64,000 nt of DNA from assembly GCF_964656455.1 (NCBI RefSeq), contig NC_135718.1, positions 125,155,093 through 125,219,092 of the forward strand, given 5' to 3'. The translations under genes and the position numbers were made by a program. The stretch's first letter is position 1, and every line of letters begins with the position of its first letter. This document shows, piece by piece, positions 46,293 to 58,623 of this stretch. The DNA is from Halichoerus grypus (lineage: Eukaryota; Chordata; Mammalia; Carnivora; Phocidae). Under the pieces are notes generated by a model. It saw nothing but the letters and a program-made list of their open reading frames with translations, was not told the origin of the DNA and did no database searches.

Positions 46293-46589
46293 TTATTGAC
46301 TTCTCAGAATAGTTTATAAAATGCTTCTTAGAGACAAGAAGAGTACTTTACATTAACTTCCCCATAAATGTTTTATTGTGAGAAACAGAAGGTAAAGGAG
46401 TAATTCTATCTCCTAGGCAATGTAAATTGTGGGGGGAAAAGAGTGCATTACATAGATTATTTATACCTCAGTTACAATCACATATCTTGAAATATAGTAA
46501 TAACCATGGGAAAAGCTTTATCATCTAACTTATATTTTCCAAGTTTTAAAGGAATGTTAATAACCATCATAACAATAATTCTCAGTGAG

Positions 46590-46762
46590 GATTCAGTTAA
46601 TCACTATAACAATTCTATGGCATAAGTGCTGTTATTATCTTCATATTACACAAAAGGAAATTGAAACAGAGATGTTAAGAAACTTGCATAATGTCACAAA
46701 GCTAAAAAAGTATAGAAGGCAGGATGATCTCTTAAACTTCCAGCTCTACAGCTTGAGCTATT
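46590..46762 (-). mobile_element. MIR SINE fragment
   Basis: 'gctgttattatcttcatatt', 'aaggaaattgaaacagagat' and 'aacttgcataatgtcacaaa' are a MIR read on the minus strand. The 46585-46782 frame runs through it. Confidence 0.65.
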
Positions 46763-46764
46763 TA

Positions 46765-47093
46765 TCAGTGAGAACTGCATAGTTAGAAGCTTTCTTTTAT
46801 ACTACTAGAAGATAGGTTTAATGTTAATCATTGATTGAGAAAGCATATTAAACCCGCTTTGTGTTTCTTCAGTTTCTTGAATTTGTACTCATAATGCTAT
46901 GTTACTCAAGTCTCTGGTCTATTTAGCGGGCTAGGAATCAGCTTCATTTAGTTTCTGAAGTGCTTTGGATAGTATGGTCTTTACACTTCAGACACCACAA
47001 GGAACTGCTAAAATAGATATGGAATGGCTAATAGGCTTTGAGGCTTAGGGAAACAATCTATACAATTCTGCTCTGTTTTCAAAAGCCTAGGGT
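46765..47093. other. Unassigned sequence
   Basis: No family recognised. Confidence 0.3.
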
Positions 47094-47276
47094 AGGATTC
47101 ATATCGCTACCCAATGCCTGACCTTGTCAGATCCCTCATGTGTTCTGGGTCTCAGCTTCCTCATCAGTAAAATAGAGATAATGGTACCCAACTTACAGGG
47201 TTGTTGGGGATTAGATGAGATAAAAACATACAGTACGGTTCCTAGTATATGGAAAGCTCTTAAGGAGTATTGGATG
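47094..47276 (+). mobile_element. MIR SINE
   Basis: 'ctcagcttcctcatcagtaa', 'agagataatggtacccaact', 'cagggttgttggggattaga' and 'ttcctagtatatggaaagct' is the MIR core in order. Confidence 0.8.
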
Positions 47277-48167
47277 AATTATAGCAAACTCCTCTGTGGA
47301 AATGGGGTGATTCTACAACCAGTGTTGTCAAATTGATTGACTTGGGATTTTTTTCTTGTTAGCCAAGTAAGTAAAAATAGAACCCCCAAAGCACAACAGG
47401 AGGATGCCTATAGAATTAAACTCTATTTTAAAAATAAATTCTAACAAATATAACAGCCATTAACACTTCTCCAAAACATGTGATACAAAGTAACTTGATC
47501 AAATCCTCTTCAAGCATATGTTGTACATGAGAGTTCATGATTTGATTCTGAAAGGAATTCCCAATCTGAGAAAGAATATAAAATTGTCACTCTCAACACT
47601 TACCACATCTGACTAGATATAAATAAGCTATTTTAAATACTCTGGAATATAATCACATAATCAACTTTAGGCACCAGCTCAGTAGATCAAGTCAAGAGTA
47701 GAAAGAACTTGTAGCATTCTCAAAATGCAATAAGAAAACTGCACAAAGTTATAGTTATTCTCATATGCGTAGTACTGAATTTTCTCTGCCAGGGGACTTT
47801 TCAGTTAAATCAGTTGAAGGAATCCAAATGTTGGGTCTCCAAACATTAAAACACACACACATGCATGCATGGGCTTATGCACATTCAAACTGAAATGGCA
47901 GCTCTACAATCAGAAAGTAATTATATATGCAAATATCTAGTGGGAATCTAACTCTGTACACTTTTTTCTTGTTCATCCAAATGTAATTCTCATGATAAAA
48001 ATGAATTCTGATAGTGTATCTTATTTAGAGTCTAGTGGACAGATTGGGAATCTGGGCAAAACTTAAAACAAGCAAAGCTGATCATCAAGACTTTCCTATT
48101 TTTTTTTTTGTTTGTTTGTTTATAGCACCTTCTCTTTCCTTCCCCAGCACTTGTCTCTAAGTGTATA
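47277..48167. other. Unassigned sequence
   Basis: No recognised family. A short CA/ATGC repeat lies at 47853-47870. Confidence 0.35.
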
Positions 48168-48315
48168 AAGGTTCTGGACTCAGATGGATCTAGACAATTT
48201 ATTAACCTCTTTGAGTTTTATTTACTAATCTGGAAGATGTAACTAATAACAGCTGCCTTGGAAGGTTGTGAGACTGATCTTACAAAATTACCTGGTACAA
48301 TGTCGACATTCACAA
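48168..48315 (+). mobile_element. MIR SINE fragment
   Basis: 'ggttctggactcagatggat', 'ttattaacctctttgagttt', 'ggaaggttgtgagactgatc' and 'acctggtacaatgtcgacat' match MIR in + orientation. Confidence 0.6.
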
Positions 48316-48402
48316 AATAGCACTTATATCATTCACTCTGTCACCTGGCTTACCTGGATTTACAGCTTGGTCCTACTTATGTGATGCTGGATTTTAGTGA
48401 AG

Positions 48403-48432
48403 AACACACACACAACACACACACACAACACA
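48403..48432. repeat. (CA)n-rich microsatellite
   Basis: CA repeats interrupted by CAA steps, in a histidine/threonine-rich artefact frame. Confidence 0.85.
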
Positions 48433-48785
48433 TATCCACAAAAACATACAGAAACAGAAACATATACACAAATGTTAAGCAGTGGGTTTTATCAGACATT
48501 ACAGAACCAATGTAAACATATGACTAAAACATGGTTTCTACCATTGAACCAATTCACAACTAATAGAGGAGACAGTGGCTAAACAAATAAGTTAATTCAG
48601 ATGCAAGTATTCCCATGAGTAGGCTAATGCATTATGTACATGAGCAATGATAAGCAGTGAACCAGGGCATACGGTCAGAAAGGGGATAGAAGAGGAAGAG
48701 ATGAGATGTCAGAATCAGCCAACAAATGTCATGTGAGAGATAAGGGAGGAGTCAGAGACAACCCTGAGGTTTTTGTCCTAGGTGC
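48433..48785. other. Unassigned sequence
   Basis: No family recognised. Confidence 0.3.
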
Positions 48786-49470
48786 TCACCATGGAAAACA
48801 GTGTGGAGGTTCCTAAAAAACTAAAAATAGAACTACTGTATGATCCAGCAATTCTGCTTCTGGGTATGTATCCAAAGAACACAAAAACTCTAATTTGAAA
48901 AGATGTATGCACCCTTATGTTCAGTGCAACATTATTCACAGTAGCCAAGATATGGAAATAAGTAAAGTATCCATCAGTGGATGATATATCATATATCACA
49001 TTCGTATATATAGTGAGGAATACTACTCAGCCATATAAATGAATGAAATCTCGCCATTTGGGACAACATAATATTATGCTAAGTGAAATAACCCAGACAG
49101 AGAAGAGACAAATACTGTATGATTTCACTTATATGTGGAATCTGAAAAACAAACAAACAAAAAAATAAAACAAACAGAACTCAGATGCGGGGAACAGATA
49201 AATGGTTGCCAGAAGGGAAGGTTTTTGGGGGTTGGCAAAATGGGAGAAGGTGGTCAAGAGGTAAAAGCCTCTGGTCATAAAATAGGTAAGTCATGGGGAG
49301 GAAATATACAGCCTGGTGACTATAGTTAATAATACAGGGGAATTAGGACTGGGGAAACTAGATCTCTTGTGGTGATCATTTCATAGTACATACAAATATT
49401 GAATCACTGTGTTGTACATCTGAAACTGATATATTATATATCAATTATACTTCAATTTAAAAAAAAAAAT
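48786..49470 (+). mobile_element. Older L1, ORF2 C-terminus and 3' UTR
   Basis: 'gaaaacagtgtggaggttcc', 'ctgtatgatccagcaattct', 'ctcagccatataaatgaatg', 'gtatgatttcacttatatgt' and 'ttgtacatctgaaactgata' trace the ORF2 tail and 3' UTR of an L1 older than the one at 43943, ending in an A-run near 49468. Stops break the ORF2 part. No target duplication found. Confidence 0.85.
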
Positions 49471-51001
49471 CACTGTGCATTGGTTCCCTGGTGGTGCCAA
49501 ATGAGTTTTTGAGAGCCCACAAAGACCAAGGGGAGTAGATGAGTATAGATAAATCAGTGCATGTACAGCTTACACCCTAACAAATCAGCAAATTAGGATT
49601 CAACACTACCAGCATCGGTCTGCCTAATAGCTCAGGCAGATATAATAAACTGTGGGAGGAAGACCTATCACTATTCTTTTCAAAATCTTGTCCTACCTTC
49701 AAATTCGCCCCAAATCTACTTTTAATTCTATATGAGAACCAAATAAAAGATGGCCTAGAACCACTCTTTATATTGTAAAGATTATCCTAACCTCAGAAGA
49801 GCATTAAATCTTCATCATTTATTGAAAGTTCCAATTGCCATTGATTGGTAGGGGTTTGCCAAAATTTCTTAGTCCTTATTAGAGCTCACCAACAAAAGAG
49901 CTGAGTTCAGCAATTACCAGGCCTCCCAACAGTTGTGAGAGGGAGAAAGACAGCTCTTGTGCAAAGAGATTCCCTCCTCTGAGCTGAGATTTATGTCTGT
50001 GTAGGCTCAGGCTGGGTCAGAAGCAGCCTCAGGGTGGACACCACATAACCTCCCATCCCGCTAAACTCTGCTATGCATCATTTCCATAGAAATCTGTTAG
50101 CTCAAATATTTTCCTTCTTATTTCCACGCGTCTATTTGAGTACTGCAATTGGCAGGCTCCTTTTATGAGTATCAAACAGAGCAGGGCAGCCTTCCACCAC
50201 AAGAGCAGAGATTTCCCAGAAAATTATGAAACCTTCACGATCACCCCGAAAATTGTGCTGCATTATAAAGACCTGTCAATACCATGAACCACAGGTGAGT
50301 AGTTCCTGGAATTGCTCGAACAGTAAATAAAAACATTTAAAAACACCTGAAAGGAAGGGACAAGAGGCCTTTTATCATAACTCCATTACAAAACCCTAGA
50401 ACACAAACGCATTCAGTTCCAAGTAAATTTCTTTTCATGCTTAAGAAAGGAATGAGAAGGAAAAGAGTTTAAATTTCTTTACAGTTTCTTCTGTAGTGGA
50501 ATGTGTAATACTTGGTCATCGCTACTGAGCACACTGGCTTTTATGCAAACAGGAAGTCAAACCTCATAAAATGATGTTACTGTTTTACAATTAAACAATT
50601 CTGTCACATGCCTAACCCTGTGGAGGGAAATTATTCAGTTGAATTCTCTCTCTTGGTTCACCATAAAAATTGGCAAAATATATAGAACTTACTTTACATC
50701 AGGGGGACCCTCTGAGCCTTCTGTACTTTTTAATCATATAAATGTAGTCAACTCTCAAATGTCTAGTATTAATAATCAGTTTGTGAATTATACGCATTGT
50801 GATGTTCTTTTCCCCTTCTCTTAGTTTTTGCTGTTGCTTGTTTCTGTTTTTGCTTGATGGCTTGGCCGTCTTCAATAGTGAACTTTTATTTTCCAAATAA
50901 TGTTTAGTCAGATAATATGCAGCAGAGTTTCTGGGAGATTAGGTGCCTTCTATCTTGAATTTAAGGGGTGAATTTGGGTCTCTCATCAAAAGTGTATTTT
51001 C
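49471..51001. other. Unassigned sequence
   Basis: About 1.5 kb with no recognised gene or repeat. Confidence 0.35.
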
Positions 51002-51242
51002 TTTGTTTTTTTTTCTTAAAGATTTATTTATTTATTTTAAGAGAGAGTGCACACCCACATGTGTGCACGGTAGGTTGGTGTGTAGGAGGGGGAGAGGCAG
51101 AGGGAGAGGAAGAGAGAATCTCAAGCAGACTCCCCGTTGAGTGTAAAGCCCAATGCGGGGCTCAATGCCACGACCCTGAGATCATGACCTGATCTAAAAT
51201 CAGGAGTTGGATGCTTAACTGACTGAGCCAGCCAGGTGCCCC
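51002..51242 (-). mobile_element. CAN-SINE (SINEC) with extra bases
   Basis: Complete copy of about 240 bases, longer than its neighbours. Bases 51199-51210 ('aaatcaggagtt' region) and the GT-rich 51065-51080 region are not in the other copies. The head ends 'ctgagccagccaggtgcccc'. Target copies 'aagtgtattttc' occur at 50990-51001 and 51245-51256. Confidence 0.93.
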
Positions 51243-51346
51243 ATAAGTGTATTTTCAATAGGTCTCTTATTAATTTATAATTCACGGGTTTTGCCAACTC
51301 TAGTAAATGAAACCCCCCTCCCTTCCCCTGGAGTAAAGAAAAATGT

Positions 51347-51410
51347 CATTTTAATACAAAGACATGATGCTAACAGTTGCCATTTTAATACAAAGACATG
51401 AAGCTAACAG
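51347..51410. repeat. 34-base tandem duplication
   Basis: Unit 51347-51380 is followed directly by 51381-51410 with one mismatch ('gatgctaacag' against 'gaagctaacag'). Confidence 0.9.
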
Positions 51411-51715
51411 ATACTTATAAAATTTGACTTTCTTTCATAATGACATTTTAACTTCATTTATTGTTTTAAAGTGAAAATTAAACCATTTTTAGAGATGCCA
51501 AAAGTTTTAAGGCAAACGATTTATGGAAATGATTTATAGGATAAAGTCAACATATTCTTATTTCCACTCATTAAAAAATTTTATAGATTGTGAAGTCAAA
51601 ACATACTATTTTTATGAAAAGAATTAAATAGGAGAGTGTAGTTTCCCAGAAAATAATAGTTGAATAATGAAATAATTAGTCATTTAGCTATAGAGCTGCT
51701 TTTTTAAAAATCGTA
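51411..51715. other. Unassigned AT-rich sequence
   Basis: Nothing recognised. Confidence 0.3.
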
Positions 51716-51900
51716 AAAACTAACATTTGTGTAGTACTAAGCCATCATTTAAATTATAATAGTTAATCTTCACAGTTACAAATGGGGAAAACAAGGCTGA
51801 GAAGGATTGAAAACCTCTAAGTTCACACAGCCCGTAACTGCTGGTACCAGTTCTCAATCCTACATCTTGGCACAGGTTCTACTCTACTATATCCTTCTGA
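51716..51900 (-). mobile_element. MIR SINE
   Basis: 'taacatttgtgtagtactaa', 'aatggggaaaacaaggctga' and 'gttctcaatcctacatcttg' fit MIR read on the minus strand. Confidence 0.6.
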
Positions 51901-53207
51901 CTCTTACTCTTTCCTCAAGATAAGGAAATTAGGGCCAGTGGCCAAGAAAGAAAAATCCTGTGAAATAAAACGGTTCAGTGTGGTACATTTCTCTCAGAAT
52001 TGGGCATAGATTTCAGTTAAAATATCTCATCTTCAAAAACACTTATCATTTGGAAATATTTGTATAAAGTGCACTTGTGACTGATAAAATGAAAGCAGTT
52101 GCCAAATCTGTTTTTAATGCACGCATATTATTGGAAAACATAGGAATTACCATCTTAGGAGGGAGGACTGAATTCCAACTAAATCTGAAAGGAAGAAGGA
52201 AGCACCAAGTTGGTGCTGCATTTCTCATTCCCAGGATAATGTCCTGATTAATGTGCCTGTGTTGAACTGAGAAGTAAGTACTTGCAAGTGTATTTACTGA
52301 GTTTGTTTTCAAGTGTGAAATTCATGAAATTCAAATATATTTATGAGCAGATAAACACATTTATGTCTACCAAGGATTATTCAAATTAAGTATAATTCCT
52401 GTAACCCTGGTTTTAACCCCTCTCTGTTGCTTCAAGACCTTGGGTTCCCTTTAAATTATTGTTCAATCTGGCTGAAGGGCTGAAGTATTCCTAGGGTGAG
52501 TTGCATGTGTCTAGTATTACCTTATCCTCCCATATTTGCCAATTTCCTCCTCTCCTGACCAGGGCCCCTGAGGTGGGGAGGTATCTTCTTGATATCCCGC
52601 TGCTTGCTAGGGTGAGAGCCTCTCACCCTAATACTGCTGTTGGTCAGAGGCAAAAAGACTGAGGTTCCTCACAAAGTCCTGTCTTCTGATGTCACCACCA
52701 GAAACATCCATGCTGGGACTGCTCATGTTTTGGAGATCACAAGCTAGACAATGACTCCCAGGGGAAAGATCTCAAGGCTCCTCAATGATCCTCTCTCTAC
52801 TGACTTCCTCCCCAAGGAGGAGAAATTATGATAGATTGATCAGTTTCCAGCCCATGAATTGGGCTACATTTTTTATGGGATGGTATTTTAAAGAAAATAA
52901 AAATATAAGCCCTTTTCATCATAATTTCTTTCCTCCTTCCCTCCAACCAGCCGAGGTAGTCTAGCCAAAGTGTCAGCCAATCTCCCTCTCCTGAGATGTC
53001 ATTTTGACCCATTTGGCATCTAGACCAGAGTTACCACCAACTGGGCTCTAGGCAGGAGGGCAGACACTTTCTCTTGGTCTTTCTCTTTGACTCCTGCTCT
53101 TCTGGTATTGCTGGGTATGCTCTGAGTCAACCTAACCTACCAGTGGTAGGATCTGTCACTTACTAAAGGAAGCCAACACTTTCTCTCTCAAGTCTACTCA
53201 GGTATGT
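51901..53207. other. Unassigned sequence
   Basis: No recognised family. A short inverted repeat (agggtgagagcc / ctctcacccta) lies at 52610-52630. Confidence 0.3.
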
Positions 53208-53822
53208 TAGTTTTCTACTGCTGCATAACAAATTACTACAACCTTAGCACCTTAAAGTAATATCCATTTATTGTCTCACAGTTTTTAGGTCAGACCCCTA
53301 GGAAGGCTCAACTGGGCTCTCTGTACAGGGTCTCACAAGGCTAAAATCAAAATATTGGCCAGATTAGGTTCTTATTTGGAAGCTCTGGGGAAGAATCCAC
53401 TTCCGAGTTCTTGCAAGTTGTTGGCAGAATTTAGTTCTTTGTGGTTTCAGGACTGAGGTTCCCGCCTTCTTTTCAGCTATTACCCAAGGGTCACTTTAAT
53501 TCCTAAAAGTCTGCTTACAAATCCTTCTGTCTCCAACTCCCCAAGCCAGCTCTGCAATGAATCTATCTTTTGTCAAATCCATCTTAAACTTCAAATCTCA
53601 CTGACTCCTTCTTCTACCATCAGCTGGAGAAAACTTTCTGTTTTTAAAAGGCTCATGTAACCAGATTGGGCCAATCTGGAGAATCTCCCTATCTTAAGGT
53701 CAACGGATTAATAACCCTATTTGTATCTCTAAAATTACCTTGCCATGTAATATAACATAATTAGGATAGTTACACCTTATTAAGTCCACAGGGAGTCATT
53801 TTAAAATGCTGCTTACCACACA
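53208..53822 (-). mobile_element. MLT1-like MaLR LTR, long form
   Basis: 'tgttagttttctactgctgc', 'ataacaaattactacaacct', 'cacaaggctaaaatcaaaat', 'aaccagattgggccaatctg' and 'ttgccatgtaatataacata' through 'gctgcttaccaca' trace an MLT1-type LTR on the minus strand. It has a clear TG...CA edge-to-edge length of about 615 bases, longer than the usual 350-500, so an insertion or a different subfamily is likely. Confidence 0.75.
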
Positions 53823-54689
53823 AGGTATTTTGAGGAGGCTTACTTCAACTCTCACCACCTGCTTCTTCTGAACCCCTAGTCTCCACTCACCTCTTCCTCA
53901 CACAGCTTTGTCCCATCCTGAACCCTTTCTCTAAATTCATCAATAATACAGCAAATAAAAAACTCTTGTATGTAATGCACTTTACTACCAGTGGGGATAT
54001 TAGTATGAGGTTATATCAGAGCATAATAAATACCAAAGTAATTTAAATAAATATGAGACAGTACTAAACTTTCTTCCTGGTCACGTCCAGTACTTGGTTC
54101 ATGACCATTTTCTCAGGGTCAGTTCTTCATAAAGACCTTTTCTTCCTTCTCCCATGCTCTAACTATCTATGACTTCTTTAGAAGTCAAGGTTACAGTTTG
54201 TTGCCTACCCAAATTATACAGATTTACCCAGGCACACATTCTGGAGCTTTCTTCAGCAAAAGACCCATCAGCCAAGTCCTCATTCTCAATAATGGTCTCC
54301 TTCCCCGCTACCTCACCTCCAGTAGAATATAGAAAGGGTTTTTTTTTTTTTTCCAAAAACTTTATTCTATCCCTGTATACAGCAAAACACTAGAAATAGT
54401 AGATTTTTTGGTTTGTTTGTTTTGTTCCATGTAAAGAAACTCACGATCAGTCCCACCAGTGTCTAAGCGGAGCAGTGCAAGCTGACCTCGTGCACCAAAG
54501 CCTCATGTTTGCCAGAGACCTGGAAAATTCCTCTCTATACCCTGGTCCTCTATCATGTCCCCTGTAGCACTGCCTTATGACCTGTGTTTGCCTTTCACGA
54601 TAAAACAGTTCTCTCATTTCTACTTGGAGGCCTCTCTCTTTCTAGAAAACATGTGGGTCTTTCAGATCCATATATGGGTCTCCTGACAT
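53823..54689. other. Unassigned sequence
   Basis: No family recognised. A T14 run lies near 54339-54352. Confidence 0.3.
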
Positions 54690-54960
54690 GGAGAAGAAAA
54701 CTGACAGACATGATATCCTACCTCTCCTCACAACAGAGGCTTGGTGGGGCCCTTTGGTGGGACCTTTTCCTTAACATGTCTTTCTGCACAAGAGGTTTCC
54801 CCAGTCCCTCATGTCAACCGGCTCCTGGGGGGTGCCACATGGCAGCCAACCAAGAATTCACAAACATGCCTGAAATGCTGCTAAGACCACAGACTATGCT
54901 GGTTCTGGGATCACCTACACAGAGGAATTTGCAAATTGTTCTTTTCCTCATGTACCTAGA
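54690..54960 (+). repeat. Unidentified duplicated segment, copy A
   Basis: It begins at 'aaaactgacagacatgatat' and shares ordered blocks with 55545-55800: 'ccccagtccctc', 'cacaaacatgcc', 'tctgggatcacctacacaga' and 'caaattgttctt'. The + frame 54584-54988 and its counterpart in copy B keep a related peptide ('TNMPEML..', 'LGSPTQRN'). The family is not recognised and the coding strand is unknown. Confidence 0.7.
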
Positions 54961-54989
54961 CATACAGTCTTTTAATCCCAGCATGTAAG

Positions 54990-55540
54990 TGCTTTACCAG
55001 TTTTATTGGTCAGATTTGCAATTGCCTCTTTCACTTCTGGTTTATATGGTTGAGGTCAGAGTGTTAAGTTTTATGGGTTAAATATAAGAGACTCACTGTT
55101 CCTTCTTGTTTTTCTTGTCATAAAGAGTATAGTCCTGGAGTGGCAGAACTTAATGAATCGGGTCTTTAGACTGACATCCAGACCAGCACCTGCTGGTAGC
55201 TGGAAGTGACACCGCTGTAAACCTTCTACCCCATGCTCAGGCGGGACTCACACTGGAGCCTGTTAACACACTACCCTTTAAATGGATGATAAATGCTCTT
55301 TTTATTTTTATAAGGTGTTGTAGATCAGAATCTTGTTTTCCACATGTTGATTTCATCTGTGCTATCAACTCTAAATATCGATAACAATAGAAAACCCATA
55401 GTGAGTTGCTTTGTGTGTGTGTCTTTTTAATGCAGCAGCAAAGATTTACATCTTTTATCTGCCCTAGCCATATTATGTTAATACCTAAAATAAACATTGG
55501 AACTGGATTCGTTCTGAAAAGTCTTGCATAAGCCAGGGAA
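54990..55540. other. Unassigned sequence between the two copies
   Basis: No recognised repeat. It separates copies A and B by about 580 bases. Confidence 0.3.
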
Positions 55541-55544
55541 GAGA

Positions 55545-55800
55545 AAGAAACTGACAGACATGAAATTAGATTCTTTCATCACAGCAGAGGCTCTGGTAGA
55601 ATGGCCTTTCCTTTACCATATTTTTCTACCCATGAGGATTCCCCAGTCCCTCTTGTAAGCCAGCTTCTGGGAGAGGGGCACCTAGCACCCTGTCAAGCAC
55701 TTACAAACATGCCCGAGATGCTGCAAATGACACAGACTATCCCCATTCTGGGATCACCTACACAGAGGAATTTTCAAATTGTTCTTTATCCCCTTTATCC
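55545..55800 (+). repeat. Unidentified duplicated segment, copy B
   Basis: Same orientation as copy A, estimated at roughly 75% identity by eye. The 79-codon + frame (55601-55840) aligns in frame with the C-terminal half of the copy A frame. Confidence 0.7.
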
Positions 55801-55840
55801 CAAGTGGGAAACCAAAGGCCTGCAAACTCCAGAAGTATGA

Positions 55841-56352
55841 TCTGACAAGCCTCACCTGTCATAAACATTGAGGAATTGAATAGTTGGCTTGACATTAAGA
55901 AAATCTTTTCTTTTTTCAAATCAGCAAAATGTGAAATTCTTTCCTTTGTTAGTCTCTAAATGAAATACATGTAAGAAATGTGGCAGTTACTTCTTCAAAA
56001 TCTTCAAAATAAAGTGTGGTGATTTTTTTTAGAGACACTGTCTTTTAAATAAGTTCAGATAAAGACAGCCTGCAAGACAACTAAAAGGATGTGCTACTCA
56101 ATCCCAGGCAGAAAAATTATAGTACAATCACTATTGCTTTGAGAAAATGCTCATGAAAAATATTTTTACAACAAAAATTTTATCACTGTGTAAATAAGCA
56201 TGAGATTTTATAAACAAAAATCCCTCAAATTAAATTTCTTCATTAAAACACAATCATTTTCAGGATTCATATAAATCTTCATATAGGGAACTTATTCTAC
56301 ACAATGAAAATAGTAGTTTCAATGTTGCAATGACCCCAGAATTTATTCTGAA
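55841..56352. other. Unassigned AT-rich sequence
   Basis: Nothing recognised. Confidence 0.3.
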
Positions 56353-56460
56353 CAAATTGATTAAGAACAAAAATATTTATTAGTGTTTTCTCTGTACCAG
56401 GGACTGTGATAGGTGCTGTGAGATACATTATTTTATTTAAGCCTCACAAAATCACAGCAA
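56353..56460 (-). mobile_element. MIR or L2-like fragment
   Basis: 'aaaatatttattagtgtttt' and 'gggactgtgataggtgctgt' through 'aagcctcacaaaatcacagc' read as an ancient SINE or LINE end on the minus strand. Confidence 0.45.
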
Positions 56461-56505
56461 AATATGTATGTATGTATGTATTTATTTATTTATTTATTTA
56501 TTCAT
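56461..56505. repeat. (TATG)n(TTTA)n microsatellite
   Basis: Short TATG and TTTA arrays, directly before the L2 3' end. Confidence 0.85.
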
Positions 56506-57690
56506 TTGTTCAGTCAACCAAGATTTTATTTATTTCCTGCTATGCACCAAACACTACTCAAGTTAGTGTGTATCAGTGAAGAAAGTAAATATCTTTGCAC
56601 TCAAGGAGCTTACATTCTAGTGGTGGAAGAGAGAAAATATTCAATAAGCATATGTAATATACACATAACTTATGCAATATATTAAGAAGGGCCAAATGTA
56701 TGGAACAAAGAAAAGTATAAGTAAAGGGGATTTGGAAGGTAGAGAATAGTTTGCCTAATAAAATAGCATGATCAGAATAGACTCATCGAGAAGGTGATAT
56801 TTGGTCAAAGCCTTGAAAAAGATAAGGAAGTCAGCTATAAGATTATCTGTGGGAAGTTTCTATAGGCACTGGGCATAGCTCACAACAGACCTTAAGTCAA
56901 AAGTGTAACTGTCCTGTAAGCATAATAGCACGATGCCCAGTATGGCTGGAGGGAAGTAAACAAGGCGAAGAACAATGGGAGATGAAGTCAGCATGCCATG
57001 TAGGGTCTTGTCGGTCATCACAGGGACTTTTTTTCTGGGTAAAATGGGGCACAGTTGCTGACTTTTAAGGAGAGGAGTGATATAATCAGATTTACATTTC
57101 AAAAAGATTCCTCTCTTTACCTTATAAAGAGAAGACTATAGATAGGTAGCCAAAGGAAACAGGGAGCCAGAGAGATGAGATTAGAAGCTATCATAACGAT
57201 TCATGCAGAAATGAGGGTGGCCCTGACCAGCATGGTAACCTTTGTAAGGAATAGCCGATAGAATTTCATGCCTGACTTGATTTTAAGGGTGAAAAGTGGC
57301 ATCAAGGTTGACTCTAAGGTTTTGACCTAAACCATTATCATGACATAGTTGTTTGAATTGAGATGGGAAAACTTGTACAAGGAAGAGATTTAGAGGTAAA
57401 AATCAAGGACTTTGGTTTTGGACATGTTACAAATATTGAAAATTACATTGGAAATTCTATGGATGCAGTTGGATATACAAGTCTGGAGTGAGGAACAGGG
57501 CTGGGCTAGAGATGAATTCTGGGAACCACTGGGATATAGATACTGTTCAAAGTCTTCAGTCTAGTTGAGATCGTCAAGTGAATCCCACAAATAAAGCATA
57601 TGACCAAGATCTGGGCCCTAGGGGCCTAAAAGGACAAGAGGTGAGAAAGCAGAGGAATCATCAAAGAGGGCTGGAAGGAGGTAGGAGGTT
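56500..57690 (-). mobile_element. L2 LINE 3' region, about 1.2 kb
   Basis: 'ttcatttgttcagtcaacca', 'aaggagcttacattctagtg', 'gaagttccataag'-like text, 'cttgtcggtcatcacaggga', 'ttggttttggacatgttaca' and 'gaggaatcatcaaagagggc' keep the L2 order on the minus strand over about 1.2 kb, the longest ancient element in the window. Confidence 0.8.
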
Positions 57691-58571
57691 AAACCATGAA
57701 GATGAGCAGGGAAGTATGGTGTTCTCAAAGTAACCTGAATGCAATGAAGAACACTATCTACATGTGGCTCAAAAAGTTTAACAATTATATTAAATTTTGT
57801 AAAACTAGTAGGTAGTAGAAATTGGATTTAAAAACCAGCTGTTTGACTTCAAATCCAGGTAGTTTTCTCCAAGCACTAGAATCCTAGAGTATAAGCTATA
57901 TTTGTTATACCCATTTAAAAAAGATACAAACATGACTTACAAGAGAGAAGTGTTTTCTTGTCTTCAACAAGAAACTCAAACCAAATTGAGGCCAGAAAAC
58001 TGAGAGCAATTCACTGATTATTGAGAGTGACCCATTGATGATTACTTAATATGAACTCTTTGTGTACTTTTATCATACTTTAAAATGGTTTCTTATCATG
58101 GCTTACTGATTATTCTATTTAAAATCAACTAAGACACATTTAAAAATATATTTTAAGAACGCTTAAAGTGGAGAGGAGACAAAATATATAGTAGAGAACA
58201 GAAAAGGTGAAAGATGTTGTAAAGAACTGCTGTGGTACACTAACTGAACTCGACTTCAGAGAAGTGGGTAATCTAGTTGAAATACTTGACTAGAAACAGA
58301 ATGGGCTTGAGGAGATCTGAATCTTCAGGTCTCTATGACCTCTTTTCCATTTTAACCAAAGAAGCATCACTGATATCTGTTTTATACACCAGGCTGCCTG
58401 GCAAGGTTTTTTTTTTTCCTAACGAACCTCACAAACAATTTTTACTAATCCAATTTGTTATTTTACCAATAGAAAAAAAAAACCGAGGACGGAAAAGTTC
58501 TGTGACTCATGCAATATCATGGCTATTAATAGTTGGGCTGAAACTCAGTTCAATCTTAGGATCCCAAATCC

Positions 58572-58574
<3 letters not shown>
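57691..58574. other. Unassigned sequence
   Basis: No family recognised. The 121-codon frame at 58277-58642 runs into the GT tract and is not supported. Confidence 0.3.

Positions 58575-58622
<48 letters not shown>
58575..58622. repeat. (GT)24 microsatellite
   Basis: A perfect, uninterrupted 48-base GT run, the longest dinucleotide tract of its kind here and a candidate polymorphic marker. Confidence 0.97.

Positions 58623-58623
<1 letters not shown>

Noticed and set aside
52610..52630. Short inverted repeat as a terminator or regulatory site
   Set aside because: About 10 bases per arm with no flanking features; expected by chance in a sequence this long.
54584..54988. 134-codon frame as a coding exon
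   Set aside because: No domain recognised; retained only as part of the duplicated-segment finding.
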